A stretch of DNA of 64,000 nt from Marimonas arenosa (GTDB lineage: Bacteria; Pseudomonadota; Alphaproteobacteria; Rhodobacterales; Rhodobacteraceae). The first letter of the stretch is position 1; each line of letters begins with the position of its first letter. A program made the translations under genes and the position numbers. Positions 1-8,903 of the stretch are shown in pieces. The notes below the pieces were generated by a model. The model had not been told where the DNA came from. It searched no databases and saw nothing but the letters and a program-made list of their open reading frames with translations. The DNA is taken from assembly GCF_030848945.1 (NCBI RefSeq), contig NZ_JANHAX010000003.1, positions 558,001-622,000 on the forward strand, read 5' to 3'.

Positions 1-769
1 TCTTGGCCCCGCCGAGCAGGTCGGGGGCGAGGAAGGCGCCGAGACTCGGCACGAAGACAAGAATGCAGCCAGCGATGATGCCGGGTTTGACGACCGGGAT
101 GATTACCTGCGTCAGCGTCACCCAGCGCGAGGCGTAGAGATCGGCGGCGGCCTCGGAGAGCGCGAAATTGTAGCGCTCGACCGCGGCATATATCGGCAGC
201 ACCATGAAGGGCAGGTAGGAGTAAAACAGGCCGAGCTGCACTGCGAGGTTGGTGTTGATGATGTGGATCGGCTCGTCGATCAGCCCGGCGTTCAGCAGCC
301 ACTGGTTCATCGGGCCGTTGTCGCGGATCAGGAATTTCATCGAGATCGTGCGGATCAGCAGGTTGACCCAATAGGGCACGGTGATCAGGAACAGCCAGAC
401 CGTTCGGCTGTGGGCGGGCCGGGTGGCGATGAACCAGGCGGTGGGAAAGCCGATCAGCAGGCACAAAAGCGTGGCCAGCCCCGCCTGCCAGATCGAGCGC
501 CAGAAGATCAGGATGTAGGTCCATTCGATCTTGGGCTGCTCGTCTCCGAACAGGCCGCGATCAAAGAAGAACTGGTCATAGGCGGCCAGTGTCGGCTCCC
601 AGATCACGCCGCCACGGAACTCCTTGGTGAGGAAGGAATAGGTGGCCATGATCAGGATCGGCAGGACAAGGAAGATGCCGATGATCACCCAGGCCGGCAG
701 GATCAGCAGCGGTCCGCGGCCGGCATAGGTGCGGGCGGCGCGGCCCCCGGTCGGTCCCAGCCCGGCCAT
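1..769 (-). CDS. ABC transporter permease, spermidine/putrescine (PotB) type, 3'-truncated by window edge
   Basis: Inner-membrane permease of a polyamine- or related small-molecule importer. The translation shows hydrophobic segments in the usual PotB layout (LLILPAWVIIGIFLVLP near the N-terminus, later VWLFLITVPYWVNLLIRT) and the EAA-type cytoplasmic loop ALSEAAADLYASRWVTLTQV, which docks on the ATPase. It starts at ATG complement 767-769, sharing one base with the stop codon of the ATPase gene (TGATG), so the two are translationally coupled. The gene runs off the left end, so about 255 codons are visible and the last membrane segment is missing. The substrate is not provable from sequence; PotB and opine/mannopine-type permeases look alike. 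Confidence 0.9.
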   Translation of the reverse strand, partial: MAGLGPTGGRAARTYAGRGPLLILPAWVIIGIFLVLPILIMATYSFLTKEFRGGVIWEPTLAAYDQFFFDRGLFGDEQPKIEWTYILIFWRSIWQAGLATLLCLLIGFPTAWFIATRPAHSRTVWLFLITVPYWVNLLIRTISMKFLIRDNGPMNQWLLNAGLIDEPIHIINTNLAVQLGLFYSYLPFMVLPIYAAVERYNFALSEAAADLYASRWVTLTQVIIPVVKPGIIAGCILVFVPSLGAFLAPDLLGGAK

Positions 770-1848
770 CAGTCGATCAGCAGGCGCGCGGCGCCCGCCT
801 CGAAGTTGAGACCGATGGTTTCGCCCATGGCGGGGATGCGAGTCCCGGCCGAGTTCTGGACCCGGGCGGTGACCACCTCGCCATCGGTAAGCGTGATATC
901 GACATGCATGTCGGTGCCGAGATAGATCAGCCGCGACACCGTGCCGGTCAAAAGCCCTTGCGCCGGGTCGGAGAGCGAGACCCGTTCGGGCCGCACCGAC
1001 AGGTGGCCGCGGCCGGAATGCGCGCCCTGGGCGGCGGGACAGGTGAAATGATTGCCACCGGGCAGGGTGCAGGTGGCCTGACCGTTGTCGATGCCGGCGA
1101 CGGTGACGTCGATCAGGTTGGTCTCACCAATGAAATCGGCCACGAACTTGTTGTCGGGCTCCTCATAGATGTCGCGCGCCGTGCCGATCTGCTGCAGCCG
1201 GCCGTCCGAGATCACTGCGATTCGGTCGGACATGGTCAGCGCTTCTTCCTGATCGTGGGTGACGAAGATGAAGGTGATGCCGGTTTCCTGCTGGATCTGC
1301 TGCAACTCGAGCCGCACCGCCTGCCGCAGCTTGAGATCAAGGGCCGAGAGCGGCTCGTCCAGTAGCAGCACCTTGGGGTTCGGCGCCAGGGCGCGGGCCA
1401 AGGCGACGCGCTGCTGCTGGCCGCCGGAGAGCTGGGCGGGCAGGCGGTCGGCGAACTGGGTGAGTTGCACGAGATCGAGCACCTCTCCGGCGCGCTTGCG
1501 GGCCGCCGCCTCGGACTGGCCGAGGCGCAGAAGGCCGAACATGACGTTGCGGGTCACGTCCATATGGGGGAACAGCGCGTATTGCTGGAACACGGTGTTC
1601 ACCGGGCGCTTGTTCGGGGGCAAATCAACTATGTTGTCGCCGTAGAGACGGATGGCGCCCAGGGTGATGTCTTCGAACCCTGCGATGCAGCGCAGAAGCG
1701 TGGTCTTGCCGCAGCCCGAGGGGCCCAGAAGCGTAAAGAACTCATTCGAACGGATCGCCAGGGACACATCCGCCAGCGCGGTGAAATCGCCATAGCGTTT
1801 GGTCACATGATCGATGTCGACGGCAATGTCGCCCTGGTCTTCGGCCAC
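769..1848 (-). CDS. ABC transporter ATP-binding protein, PotA type
   Basis: ATPase of the same importer. Walker A GPSGCGKTT, signature LSGGQQQR, Walker B VLLLDEP and the switch region FVTHDQEEA are all intact, followed by a C-terminal TOBE-type regulatory domain (about residues 270-355) typical of PotA/FbpC ATPases. I place the start at a GTG (1846-1848), because a purine-rich AGGGGGA lies five bases before it; a TTG five codons upstream is possible. The protein is then 359 residues, normal for the family. It is the first visible gene of the operon and is divergent from the LuxR-type gene, which may control it. Substrate (spermidine, putrescine or similar) is inferred from family only. Confidence 0.92.
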   Translation of the reverse strand: MAEDQGDIAVDIDHVTKRYGDFTALADVSLAIRSNEFFTLLGPSGCGKTTLLRCIAGFEDITLGAIRLYGDNIVDLPPNKRPVNTVFQQYALFPHMDVTRNVMFGLLRLGQSEAAARKRAGEVLDLVQLTQFADRLPAQLSGGQQQRVALARALAPNPKVLLLDEPLSALDLKLRQAVRLELQQIQQETGITFIFVTHDQEEALTMSDRIAVISDGRLQQIGTARDIYEEPDNKFVADFIGETNLIDVTVAGIDNGQATCTLPGGNHFTCPAAQGAHSGRGHLSVRPERVSLSDPAQGLLTGTVSRLIYLGTDMHVDITLTDGEVVTARVQNSAGTRIPAMGETIGLNFEAGAARLLID

Positions 1849-1873
1849 GCTGTCCCCCTGCAAAGCCTTTGAA

Positions 1874-1931
1874 TACCCCCTGAAATGGCCTATTCAGGTT
1901 AAGACGGGGAATCCGGGGGGTATATACCCCC
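1874..1931. promoter_or_regulatory. Candidate operator region between potA-like gene and luxR-like gene
   Basis: A perfect 16-bp palindrome GGGGGTATATACCCCC occupies 1916-1931, 16 bases before the regulator's ATG. The half-site TACCCCC recurs at 1874-1880, on the side of the ABC operon, and a second inverted pair CCTGAA/TTCAGG spans 1879-1898. Three copies of one heptamer in a 98-bp divergent intergenic region suggest a protein-binding site, perhaps for the adjacent regulator itself. That assignment is inference. Confidence 0.5.
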
Positions 1932-1947
1932 AGAGAGGTATGCAGAG

Positions 1948-2733
1948 ATGCCCAATCAAGAGGCAGAGGCGCGGCTGGCCCAGACGATTGGGTCGCTGGA
2001 GGGCGACGGATTCCCGCCGGCGCTGGGTCAATGGCTGCGAGCAGAACTGCCGCATGACAACCTCACCATCCTGGCCTATTTCCAGGGCCGGGCGCCGGTG
2101 GCGCTTTTCGCCGAGGCGGCGCAGCGACAGGTGCACGAGAATTTCGACCGGGTCTATCTCGGTGGGGCCTATCTGCTCGATCCGTTTCATGATCTGCACA
2201 CCAGTCAGGCGGCGCCCGGGGTCTACCGGCTGAGCGAGATCGCCCCGGACCAGTTCCACCGCAATCCTTACTTCCTCGACTATTACGCCAACACTACCAT
2301 GGTCGATGAGATGGCTTTCGTCGCCTATCCGGCGCCGGGCGTTTCGCTGCATGTCTGCCTCGGCCGGGACACCACCTCGAACACGCGTTTCGCGGCCCGC
2401 GACATCGCCCGGGCGCGGCAGCTGGCGCCGGTCGTCGGGGCGCTGGCGGTGCGGCAGTGGGCCGACCTGGCGGACCAGGGGGTTTATTCCGAGGCCGAGG
2501 TGACCGAACGATTGATCGCGGCACTGGCGGCGACGCACGGGGTCAAGCTGTCGGTGCGGCAGGCGGAGGTGGCGCTGCTCATTCTGCGGGGGCACTCCTC
2601 GGTGTCGATCGGGCTGCGCCTGGGGATCAGCCCACAGACGGTGAAGGTGTTTCGCAAACAGCTTTACCGCAAATGCAGCATCTCCTCGCAGGCTGAGCTG
2701 TTTACCCTGCTTCTGCCGCTTTTGGGGCGGTGA
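1948..2733 (+). CDS. LuxR-family (GerE-type HTH) transcriptional regulator
   Basis: The C-terminal 65 residues form a LuxR/GerE helix-turn-helix: LSVRQAEVALLILRGHSSVS, then SIGLRLGISPQTVKVFRKQLYRKCSISSQ, with the expected turn and recognition helix. The first 180 residues match no domain I can name; they lack an obvious receiver aspartate pattern or a convincing acyl-homoserine-lactone pocket, so this looks like a regulator with an unrecognised sensing domain. A purine stretch AGAGAGG precedes the ATG. It is divergent from the polyamine-type ABC operon across 98 bp containing the palindrome at 1916-1931, so local control of that transporter is likely but unproven. Confidence 0.85.
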   Translation: MPNQEAEARLAQTIGSLEGDGFPPALGQWLRAELPHDNLTILAYFQGRAPVALFAEAAQRQVHENFDRVYLGGAYLLDPFHDLHTSQAAPGVYRLSEIAPDQFHRNPYFLDYYANTTMVDEMAFVAYPAPGVSLHVCLGRDTTSNTRFAARDIARARQLAPVVGALAVRQWADLADQGVYSEAEVTERLIAALAATHGVKLSVRQAEVALLILRGHSSVSIGLRLGISPQTVKVFRKQLYRKCSISSQAELFTLLLPLLGR

Positions 2734-2853
2734 GCGCCGCCGGTCGGAAGTGGGACCCGCGGGCGGCGGTGGAATTGAGTATTTCAGCCAAGAAAGAAAG
2801 CGGACGTGCTGCTCTTGCCTGATGAAAATGCCCGGTTGGCGTGGCGTTTCGGG

Positions 2854-3879
2854 TCAGCCGCCACAGATGTTCTGTAGCCGGAGCCAGTCGGCGTCGGAGA
2901 CCAGCGGATCGGGCGGCGTGGCGGCGAAAGGGTCAGCCTCGATCAGGCCGAGCGTGGTTTCCCCGGTGATGTCGCGCGCATAGGCATACGGGGTCGAGCG
3001 CACCGACCAGGCCTTGAAGCCCGCCAGCAGGGTTTCGTCGTCGAGCGCCACCGGCGTGGCGGTGAGCAGCGTCTCGGAATAGGCCTGAAGCTGGGCGTCG
3101 GTGAGACTGCCGGTGGTCAGCAGACGGATGGTGGCGGCGAGGCCGGTCTGCGACAGCAGACGGTGCAGCGGGTCTTCAAGCTCGGCGCGCAGATGTTCGG
3201 CGATGACATAGCCGGCGGCAACATCGGGTTCCTCGTAGTCCTCGAACAGGGCCCGGCCGAGCAGGATAATGCCGCCTGGCAGGTGGCCGGCCTCGGTCAC
3301 GCCGCCGCGCAGGGCGACGAGCCGCGCCGGACCTTGCGGCGAGGGCAACCGGTCCGAAAGCCGGTCGAGTGCCGGCAGGGCCTGAGCCTCGTCGCAGGGG
3401 CGACCGGCAACCCGGCGGATATTGGCCAGCAGGGCCTCGCCAATCTCCTGGCGCTTGACCTGGGGGACGACCGACACGGCGTGATCGAGCAGCGCGCCGG
3501 GCAGCCAGAAGACGCAGAGTGCCGCAACGGCTGCGAAGGACAGCGCCAGTGTGACGAGGCGCAGGCGCCCGGGGTGGGGGCGGGCGCGTTCGACGGCGGT
3601 GCGCAGTTTCTCGATCGCCTCGATCATCTCGGCTTCGTTGTTGGCAAGCTCGAGGGTTTCGCCGGGGTCGCCGTCGGGGTGGAAGATCGCGGGCAGGATG
3701 CCAGGATTGGCCCGGGCCACGGCAGGGATCGACCAATGCGCCAGCGCCCGGTCGTTGAGGTCGGAAATGGTCAGCGTCGCCTCGCCGATCGAGACGATGA
3801 CCTCGCGGCGCTGGTCATCGGGCGTGGCCCGCCACAGGCCGGTCGCTTCCAGCCGGTCATATGCGCTGAGTGCGGTCAT
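2854..3879 (-). CDS. Membrane protein with a degenerate M48-peptidase-like region, unknown function
   Basis: 341 residues. An N-terminal cytoplasmic-looking part (1-105) is followed by one clear membrane segment (about 106-131, LVTLALSFAAVAALCVFWLP) and a C-terminal domain. Residues 199-236 (HLPGGIILLGRALFEDYEEP, then AAGYVIAEHLRAEL) follow the pattern of M48 peptidases, where LPGG...G.LL precedes AHEIGHV, but the zinc motif HExxH is absent: the aligned stretch is AEHLRAE. The protein may therefore be an inactive homologue or a scaffold. No gene overlaps it; the 120 bp before the LuxR gene's end hold nothing I recognise. The peptidase relationship is my reading of motif spacing, not an alignment. 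Confidence 0.7.
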   Translation of the reverse strand: MTALSAYDRLEATGLWRATPDDQRREVIVSIGEATLTISDLNDRALAHWSIPAVARANPGILPAIFHPDGDPGETLELANNEAEMIEAIEKLRTAVERARPHPGRLRLVTLALSFAAVAALCVFWLPGALLDHAVSVVPQVKRQEIGEALLANIRRVAGRPCDEAQALPALDRLSDRLPSPQGPARLVALRGGVTEAGHLPGGIILLGRALFEDYEEPDVAAGYVIAEHLRAELEDPLHRLLSQTGLAATIRLLTTGSLTDAQLQAYSETLLTATPVALDDETLLAGFKAWSVRSTPYAYARDITGETTLGLIEADPFAATPPDPLVSDADWLRLQNICGG

Positions 3880-3962
3880 CTGCGGGCCTGCTCTGCCTCG
3901 TTGTTAACCAAACGATAGCATGGGCAGGCCCGGGCGGGCAATTCATAGGTGGTACCCGGCGA

Positions 3963-4154
3963 TCAGGCCGGTTTAAAGCCCATCTTGCGGAAGGCCCAGG
4001 CTGCGGGGCAGAGGCCGGTGAAGGCGGTCTGGAACAGATTGGCGCCGACGAAGACGGTGAGCCAGACAAAAAGCGGGTGCACGAAGACGGTGAGCAGCAC
4101 CGACAGGATTACCATGAAGCCTGCGAAGGCCATGACGGCTTGGGATACGGTCAT
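3963..4154 (-). CDS. Small YgaP-like inner-membrane protein (DUF2892 family)
   Basis: 63 residues with two membrane helices (about 5-27 and 30-48), separated by a short polar turn, and the ending GLCPAAWAFRKMGFKP. DUF2892 proteins are small two-helix membrane proteins that usually carry a CP motif just before the C-terminus, as here. An AAAGGA ribosome-binding site lies eight bases before the ATG. The role of the family is unclear beyond association with rhodanese in E. coli YgaP. A second, broken member of the family is at 22636-22832. Confidence 0.8.
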   Translation of the reverse strand: MTVSQAVMAFAGFMVILSVLLTVFVHPLFVWLTVFVGANLFQTAFTGLCPAAWAFRKMGFKPA

Positions 4155-4690
4155 AAGTTCAGTCCTTTTGCGTGGGGCAACTCCCCGGGGAGTTGCGAAC
4201 TAACATTCCAAATACGGAATACTTTGATTCGATGCAAGAGGGAGTGTCGCAGAGCGAACCAGTCAGCCGGGTCGGGATCGATGACTGGCGATTGCAGGTT
4301 CCTTGCTGAACAGAGTCCAGCCTGCAGCGAGCGGCAAGTTTGAGCCCAAGGCGAAAGTGCTGAAAGAACCGTATCTGCACTCGCGGCATTTCCGTCCCCG
4401 CAAAGCCGAGAGAAGTGAAGCCGCGGTGCAGCTGTGAAAGCAGCCGCTCATGCGGCGTGCCGCGAAGTTGTAACGTCAATGACTGTGTCGCGGGAGAAAG
4501 CGGCCTTTGGCTGGTTGCGCATTGACTGGGCATGCAGTCAAATCTGGACATTTGCGAACCGTGGGTGGAATGGCCGTTTTCAGATGTAAAGTGGCCTTGG
4601 CCACACCAACCCCTAAAAAGGTGGCAACCGAAATCCGCGCCGAAATTAAGCCCATAACGTGAAAACAAACAGAAGAGGAAAAAGAGCGCT
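4155..4690. other. Gene-free stretch of 536 bp, possible dispersed repeat remnant
   Basis: Open frames here on either strand have no family resemblance and atypical composition. Positions 4200-4450 resemble non-coding remnants that I recall as recurring in rhodobacterial genomes, but I cannot confirm copies outside this window. A short perfect hairpin GTGGCC-TT-GGCCAC lies at 4591-4604, upstream of the M20 peptidase gene, whose promoter must be in this stretch. Confidence 0.4.
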
Positions 4691-6076
4691 ATGTCCCAAC
4701 GTTCAGAGGTCGTCACTTCAGCGCAGGCTCTGGTCGACGAAGGCCGTTTCGCTTCAGAATTGGCCAAGCTCGTTTCCCGCCCGACGGAGAGTCAGAACCC
4801 GCAGCGACGCGACGAAATGCGATCCTATCTCGAAGAGATGCTGGTTCCGCGTCTGACCGAAGCCGGGTTTTCCTGCACGATACATTCCAACCCGCAGGGC
4901 AATCCGCTCCTACTGGCGCGGCGTGTTGAGGATCCGGGCTTGCCCACGATCCTTGGCTACGGGCATGGCGACGTCACCCGGGGACAGGACGACGAATGGG
5001 GTGAGAACCGCAAGCCATTCGAGCTTCGGCAAGAAGGCGACCGGCTCTATGGGCGAGGCACGGCTGACAACAAGGGCCAGCATCTGATCAACCTGCTCGC
5101 GCTCGAATGCGTGCTTGCGGCGCGTGGGCGACTTGGCTTCAATGCGACATGGCTCATCGAGATGGGCGAGGAAACCGGTTCGCCCGGCCTTGAAGAGTTC
5201 TGCACCGGGAACCGCGATCTACTGGCGGCGGACCTGCTGATCGCGTCAGACGGGCCGCGGATGTCGACGGACGTGCCTCTGGTGTTTCTTGGCGCGCGGG
5301 GGGCGGTGAACTTCAATCTGACCGTCGAACTGCGCGACGGTGCCCATCATTCGGGAAACTGGGGCGGGCTTTTGGCCGATCCAGCAATAATTCTGGCTCA
5401 GGCGCTGGCCACGATCACCGACCCGCACGGACAGATACGGGTGCCGGAATGGCGCCCGACCAGCCTGACGCCGGATATTCGCGCCGTTCTTGCGAGGCTG
5501 CCCTTGCCGGTCGGGCCGCAGGTCGATCCGGAGTGGGGAGAACAAGAGCTGACTCCGCAAGAACGCGTCTACGGTTGGAATTCCTTTGCCGTGCTCGCCA
5601 TGGAAAGCGGCAATCCCGCGGCCCCGGTCAATGCAATTTCCGGGACGGCGCGTGCGACCTGCCAGCTTCGGTTTGTCACTGGGACCGACGCCGATGACAT
5701 TCTGCCGGCACTGCGACGCCATCTCGATGCCGAAGGGTTCGATCAGGTGCGGGTCGAACAGCAAGAGAGCGGATACTTCCCGGCCACCCGGTCCGACCCG
5801 AACAATCCCTGGGTCAAGCGTGTCGTTGACTCGCTACAGCGAACGACCGGAAAGGCACCGCACCTCGCGCCCAACCTTGGCGGCTCACTGCCCAATCATG
5901 TCTTCATGGATGCGCTGGGGTTGCCGACAATCTGGATCCCGCACTCCTATGGCGGCTGCAATCAGCATGCCCCAGACGAACATATGCTGATCCCGGTGGC
6001 ACGACAGGCCCTGGGCCTGATGGCCGGGCTCTATTGGGATCTGGGCGCGGATGCCGGCCAGGGTTTTCAAGGGTGA
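4691..6076 (+). CDS. M20-family metallopeptidase (dipeptidase/ArgE-DapE type)
   Basis: 461 residues, the usual size of M20 dipeptidases. The di-zinc site is complete in its first half: H92 and D94 in GYGHGDVTRG, bridging D126 in GRGTADNKGQ, and general base E160/E161 in EMGEETGSPG; a lid/dimerisation domain follows (about 200-330) with HHSGNWGG, and the last ligand is expected near the C-terminal PHSYGGCNQHAPDEH. There is no signal peptide, so it acts in the cytoplasm, cleaving dipeptides or N-acyl amino acids. It is convergent with the dipeptide ABC operon at 6269-11484, which suggests that imported peptides are its substrates. A purine-rich AGAGGAAAAAGAG precedes the ATG. Confidence 0.9.
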   Translation: MSQRSEVVTSAQALVDEGRFASELAKLVSRPTESQNPQRRDEMRSYLEEMLVPRLTEAGFSCTIHSNPQGNPLLLARRVEDPGLPTILGYGHGDVTRGQDDEWGENRKPFELRQEGDRLYGRGTADNKGQHLINLLALECVLAARGRLGFNATWLIEMGEETGSPGLEEFCTGNRDLLAADLLIASDGPRMSTDVPLVFLGARGAVNFNLTVELRDGAHHSGNWGGLLADPAIILAQALATITDPHGQIRVPEWRPTSLTPDIRAVLARLPLPVGPQVDPEWGEQELTPQERVYGWNSFAVLAMESGNPAAPVNAISGTARATCQLRFVTGTDADDILPALRRHLDAEGFDQVRVEQQESGYFPATRSDPNNPWVKRVVDSLQRTTGKAPHLAPNLGGSLPNHVFMDALGLPTIWIPHSYGGCNQHAPDEHMLIPVARQALGLMAGLYWDLGADAGQGFQG

Positions 6077-6123
6077 CAGGTTGGATGAGTGGTGCTGACC
6101 TTGACCCGTGACCCGCGATCCGC

Positions 6124-6243
6124 GACCCCGAACCTGATCCAGGGTCTTTGATACCCGGAAAAAAACGAGGTCCCGGATCAGGTCCGGGTCTGCGTGGCGC
6201 CAGGTTTCGAACAGCGGCACAAGGGCTGAAGGCGACAGCCCTT
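6124..6243. terminator. Inverted repeats between convergent genes, probable bidirectional terminator
   Basis: Two inverted repeats fill the gap between the M20 gene and the ABC ATPase gene. The outer one pairs GACCCCGAACCTGATCCAGG (6124-6143) with CCCGGATCAGGTCCGGGTC (6172-6190), with a few mismatches; sequences of this GATCAGG kind are common alphaproteobacterial intergenic repeats. The second is a perfect hairpin AAGGGCTG/CAGCCCTT (6221-6228 and 6236-6243, 7-base loop). Neither ends in a long T-run, so factor-independent termination is only probable. Confidence 0.5.
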
Positions 6244-6268
6244 GTACCAGACCCTATCCGCCGGAACA

Positions 6269-7975
6269 CTATGCCTCTCCAAGCAGTTCCATGCTTGGCA
6301 TGAGCTCCAAAAGGTGGCGCGAGTATTCATGCCGAGGCGTCTTGAACAACGTCTCGGCATCGGCAACCTCGCAGAGTTGTCCGTGCCGCATCACCGCGAT
6401 CTGGTCGCACATCTGGCGCACGACCGGCAGGTCGTGGCTGATGAACAGCATGGTCAGGCCAAGCTCCTGCTGTAAGTCTTTCAGAAGGTTGAGGATCGTG
6501 GCTTGAACCGATACGTCAAGCGCGGAGGTTGGTTCGTCACAGATCAGGATGCGCGGGCGCGAGGCCAGGGCCCGGGCGATGGAAATTCGCTGCCGTTGAC
6601 CACCGGAAAACTCATGCGGATAGCGCAGGGCGGCCTGCGCGCCAAGTCCGACATGGTTCAGCAGATCGCCCACGATGCGTCGGGTCTCGGCCTCGTTCTC
6701 GGTCAGACGATAGAACCGGATCGGCTCGGCCACGATATCCATCACCCGCATCCGCGCATTGAGCGAGGAATAGGGATCCTGGAAAATCATCTGCAACGCT
6801 CGGCGGGCTTCGCGGGCCGCTGCACTGTTCGGGCGCGTAGACACATCCTGCCCCAGCACCCGGATTGTCCCGGCATCGGGCCGGTAGAGCCCGGCGATCA
6901 GCCGCGCCACGGTCGATTTTCCCGACCCGGATTCGCCGACAAGGCCAAAGGTTTGACCTTCGGTCACGGTGAACGAAACATTGTCCACCGCCTGCAACAT
7001 CTTGCGATTACGTTTCAGCACCGCCTTTTGCAGCACGAAGGACAGGTCGAGGTTCTCGACCTCGATCGCCTTGCCCGTGCCGCGATTGTCCCGTGACGCG
7101 CCCAGCCAGTGGGTCTGAATATCGATCCGTTCAAACGGCTTGTTGCCGCCCTCGATGTAGTCGACCGAGGAGAACCGCTCGAGCTTGCGGTCGGCGCGGG
7201 GCACGGCGGCGATCAGGGATTTGGTGTATTCATGCTTGGGCGCGCCGAGGATTTGCGCCACATCGCCGGTTTCCACCACTTCGCCGCGATACATCACCGC
7301 GACGCGGTCGGCGATATTTGCGATGACGCCAATATCGTGCGTGACGATGATCACTCCAAGGTCGCGCTCGCGGCAAAGCCTTTTGATCAGATCCAGAATT
7401 TGGGCCTGGATCGACACATCCAACGCGGTGGTTGGTTCGTCGGCGATGATCAGGTCCGGGTCCCCCGCCAGCGCCAGCGCGATCACCACGCGCTGCCGCA
7501 TGCCGCCCGAAAACTGGTGCGGATAGGCGCGTAGACGCGCCTTGGCCTCGGTGATGCCGACCTGTTCCAAGAGTTCGATGGCCCGCTCTTCGGCCCTGGA
7601 ACCACGCAGGTCACTGGTCTTTTCGATGGTCTCGACCAGCTGCGCCCCGATCGTCATCAGCGGGTTGAGCGATGTCTGCGGATCCTGGAAAATCATTCCG
7701 ATCCGGTCACCTCGGACGCGGCGCATTTCGGCTTCGCTGCGTCCGCGCAATTCCTCGCCTTCGAACAGGATCGACCCGGCACTCACCCGCCCCGGCGCTT
7801 CCAGCAGGTCGATGATGGCATTACCGATGGTGGATTTTCCGGCACCGGATTCACCGACCAGTCCGACAACCTCGCCCGGTTGGACCGTCAGGCTGACACC
7901 GCGCGCGGCATGAACCGTGCCGCGACGGGTGGGGAAATCGACATCGAGGCCGCTGATTTGCAGAAGGTCTGTCAT
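6269..7975 (-). CDS. Dipeptide/oligopeptide ABC transporter, fused double ATPase (DppD-DppF/GsiA type)
   Basis: 568 residues containing two complete nucleotide-binding domains in one chain. The first has [13 protein letters not shown]-equivalent FSGGMRQR and [13 protein letters not shown]; the second has [17 protein letters not shown] and [13 protein letters not shown]. Each ends with the oligopeptide-transporter extension. I choose the ATG at complement 7973-7975 because it overlaps the upstream permease stop by four bases (ATGA); longer frames upstream run into that permease. Last gene of the operon binding protein-permease-permease-ATPase. It powers import of di- or oligopeptides across the inner membrane; glutathione (GsiA) is an alternative substrate. 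Confidence 0.93.
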   Translation of the reverse strand: MTDLLQISGLDVDFPTRRGTVHAARGVSLTVQPGEVVGLVGESGAGKSTIGNAIIDLLEAPGRVSAGSILFEGEELRGRSEAEMRRVRGDRIGMIFQDPQTSLNPLMTIGAQLVETIEKTSDLRGSRAEERAIELLEQVGITEAKARLRAYPHQFSGGMRQRVVIALALAGDPDLIIADEPTTALDVSIQAQILDLIKRLCRERDLGVIIVTHDIGVIANIADRVAVMYRGEVVETGDVAQILGAPKHEYTKSLIAAVPRADRKLERFSSVDYIEGGNKPFERIDIQTHWLGASRDNRGTGKAIEVENLDLSFVLQKAVLKRNRKMLQAVDNVSFTVTEGQTFGLVGESGSGKSTVARLIAGLYRPDAGTIRVLGQDVSTRPNSAAAREARRALQMIFQDPYSSLNARMRVMDIVAEPIRFYRLTENEAETRRIVGDLLNHVGLGAQAALRYPHEFSGGQRQRISIARALASRPRILICDEPTSALDVSVQATILNLLKDLQQELGLTMLFISHDLPVVRQMCDQIAVMRHGQLCEVADAETLFKTPRHEYSRHLLELMPSMELLGEA

Positions 7976-8901
7976 CGTAGTTTCGGATTGAGCGCGTCGC
8001 GCATCCAATCGCCCAGAAGGTTGACGGCAAAGACAAGCACCACCAGTGCGATGGCCGGGAAGAAGGTGATCCACCACAGCCCCGAGAACAGGTATTCGTT
8101 ACCCACCCGGATCAGCGTGCCCAGCGACGGGGTGGTCGGCGGAATGCCTTGGCCGAGGAAGGACAGGGTCGCCTCGGCGATGATCGCCAGCGCCAGGCCG
8201 ATGGTGGCAATCACCAAGACCGGGCGCAGCGTGTTGGGCAGGATATGGCGCAGCATGATCATCCAACCGGGCAAGCCGATGATGCGGGCGGCCTGAACAT
8301 ATTCCTTGTTGGCCTCGACCATCGTCGCCCCGCGCGTCACGCGGGCGAACTGCGGCCAGTCGGTCAGGCCGATGGCGATGATGACCACGTAAATGGCGAA
8401 TTCTTCGCGCAGCTCCAGCGGCAGGGCAGCGCGTCCGATCCCGTTGATCAGGATGGCCAAAAGGATGCCGGGAATGGTCAGCTGTACGTCTGCGATACGC
8501 ATGATCACCGCGTCTGTCACCCCGCCGACATAGCCCGAGATCACACCCAGTGTCACACCCAGCACCATGCCAAGACAGACTGCCGCCAGCCCGACGAGGA
8601 TCGACAACCGACCACCATAGAGGATTGTTGACAGCATGTCGCGGCCCTGGTTGTCGGTGCCAAGCAGGTATTGCGGCTGCCCGCCGTCAATCCAGGCCGG
8701 AGGCAGCTTGCCGTCCCAGAGCGAGATTTGCGCCGGATCGAACGGGTCGAACGGCGCGATCAGCGGTGCGAACACACAGGCCAGAATGGCGATTAGCGTG
8801 ATCGTCGCAGCAACGATGGCACCGGGCGAATGCAGGAAGGACCAGACGATGTCGTTGTCCTTGAACCGCTCCCAGCGGGTCATCGGGCGGTCTTGTTGCA
8901 T
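7972..8901 (-). CDS. Dipeptide ABC transporter permease, DppC type
   Basis: 309 residues. An N-terminal OppC-type segment with the first membrane helix (GAIVAATITLIAILACVFAPLIAP) is followed by the periplasmic part GTDNQGRDMLSTILYGGRLS, which is diagnostic of OppC/DppC proteins, then the BPD transport domain with EAA loop EYVQAARIIGLPGWMIMLRHILPN. The start at complement 8899-8901 (MQQDRPM) leaves a two-base gap to the upstream permease stop; a second Met six codons later is also possible. Forms the heterodimeric channel with the DppB-type protein. Confidence 0.92.
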   Translation of the reverse strand: MQQDRPMTRWERFKDNDIVWSFLHSPGAIVAATITLIAILACVFAPLIAPFDPFDPAQISLWDGKLPPAWIDGGQPQYLLGTDNQGRDMLSTILYGGRLSILVGLAAVCLGMVLGVTLGVISGYVGGVTDAVIMRIADVQLTIPGILLAILINGIGRAALPLELREEFAIYVVIIAIGLTDWPQFARVTRGATMVEANKEYVQAARIIGLPGWMIMLRHILPNTLRPVLVIATIGLALAIIAEATLSFLGQGIPPTTPSLGTLIRVGNEYLFSGLWWITFFPAIALVVLVFAVNLLGDWMRDALNPKLR

Positions 8902-8903
8902 CG

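Noticed and set aside
4159..4767. 202-codon minus-strand frame upstream of the M20 gene
   Set aside because: It runs into the M20 gene start, has no domain or signal features and no ribosome site, and its composition is rich in Cys, Ser and Arg like an accidental frame.
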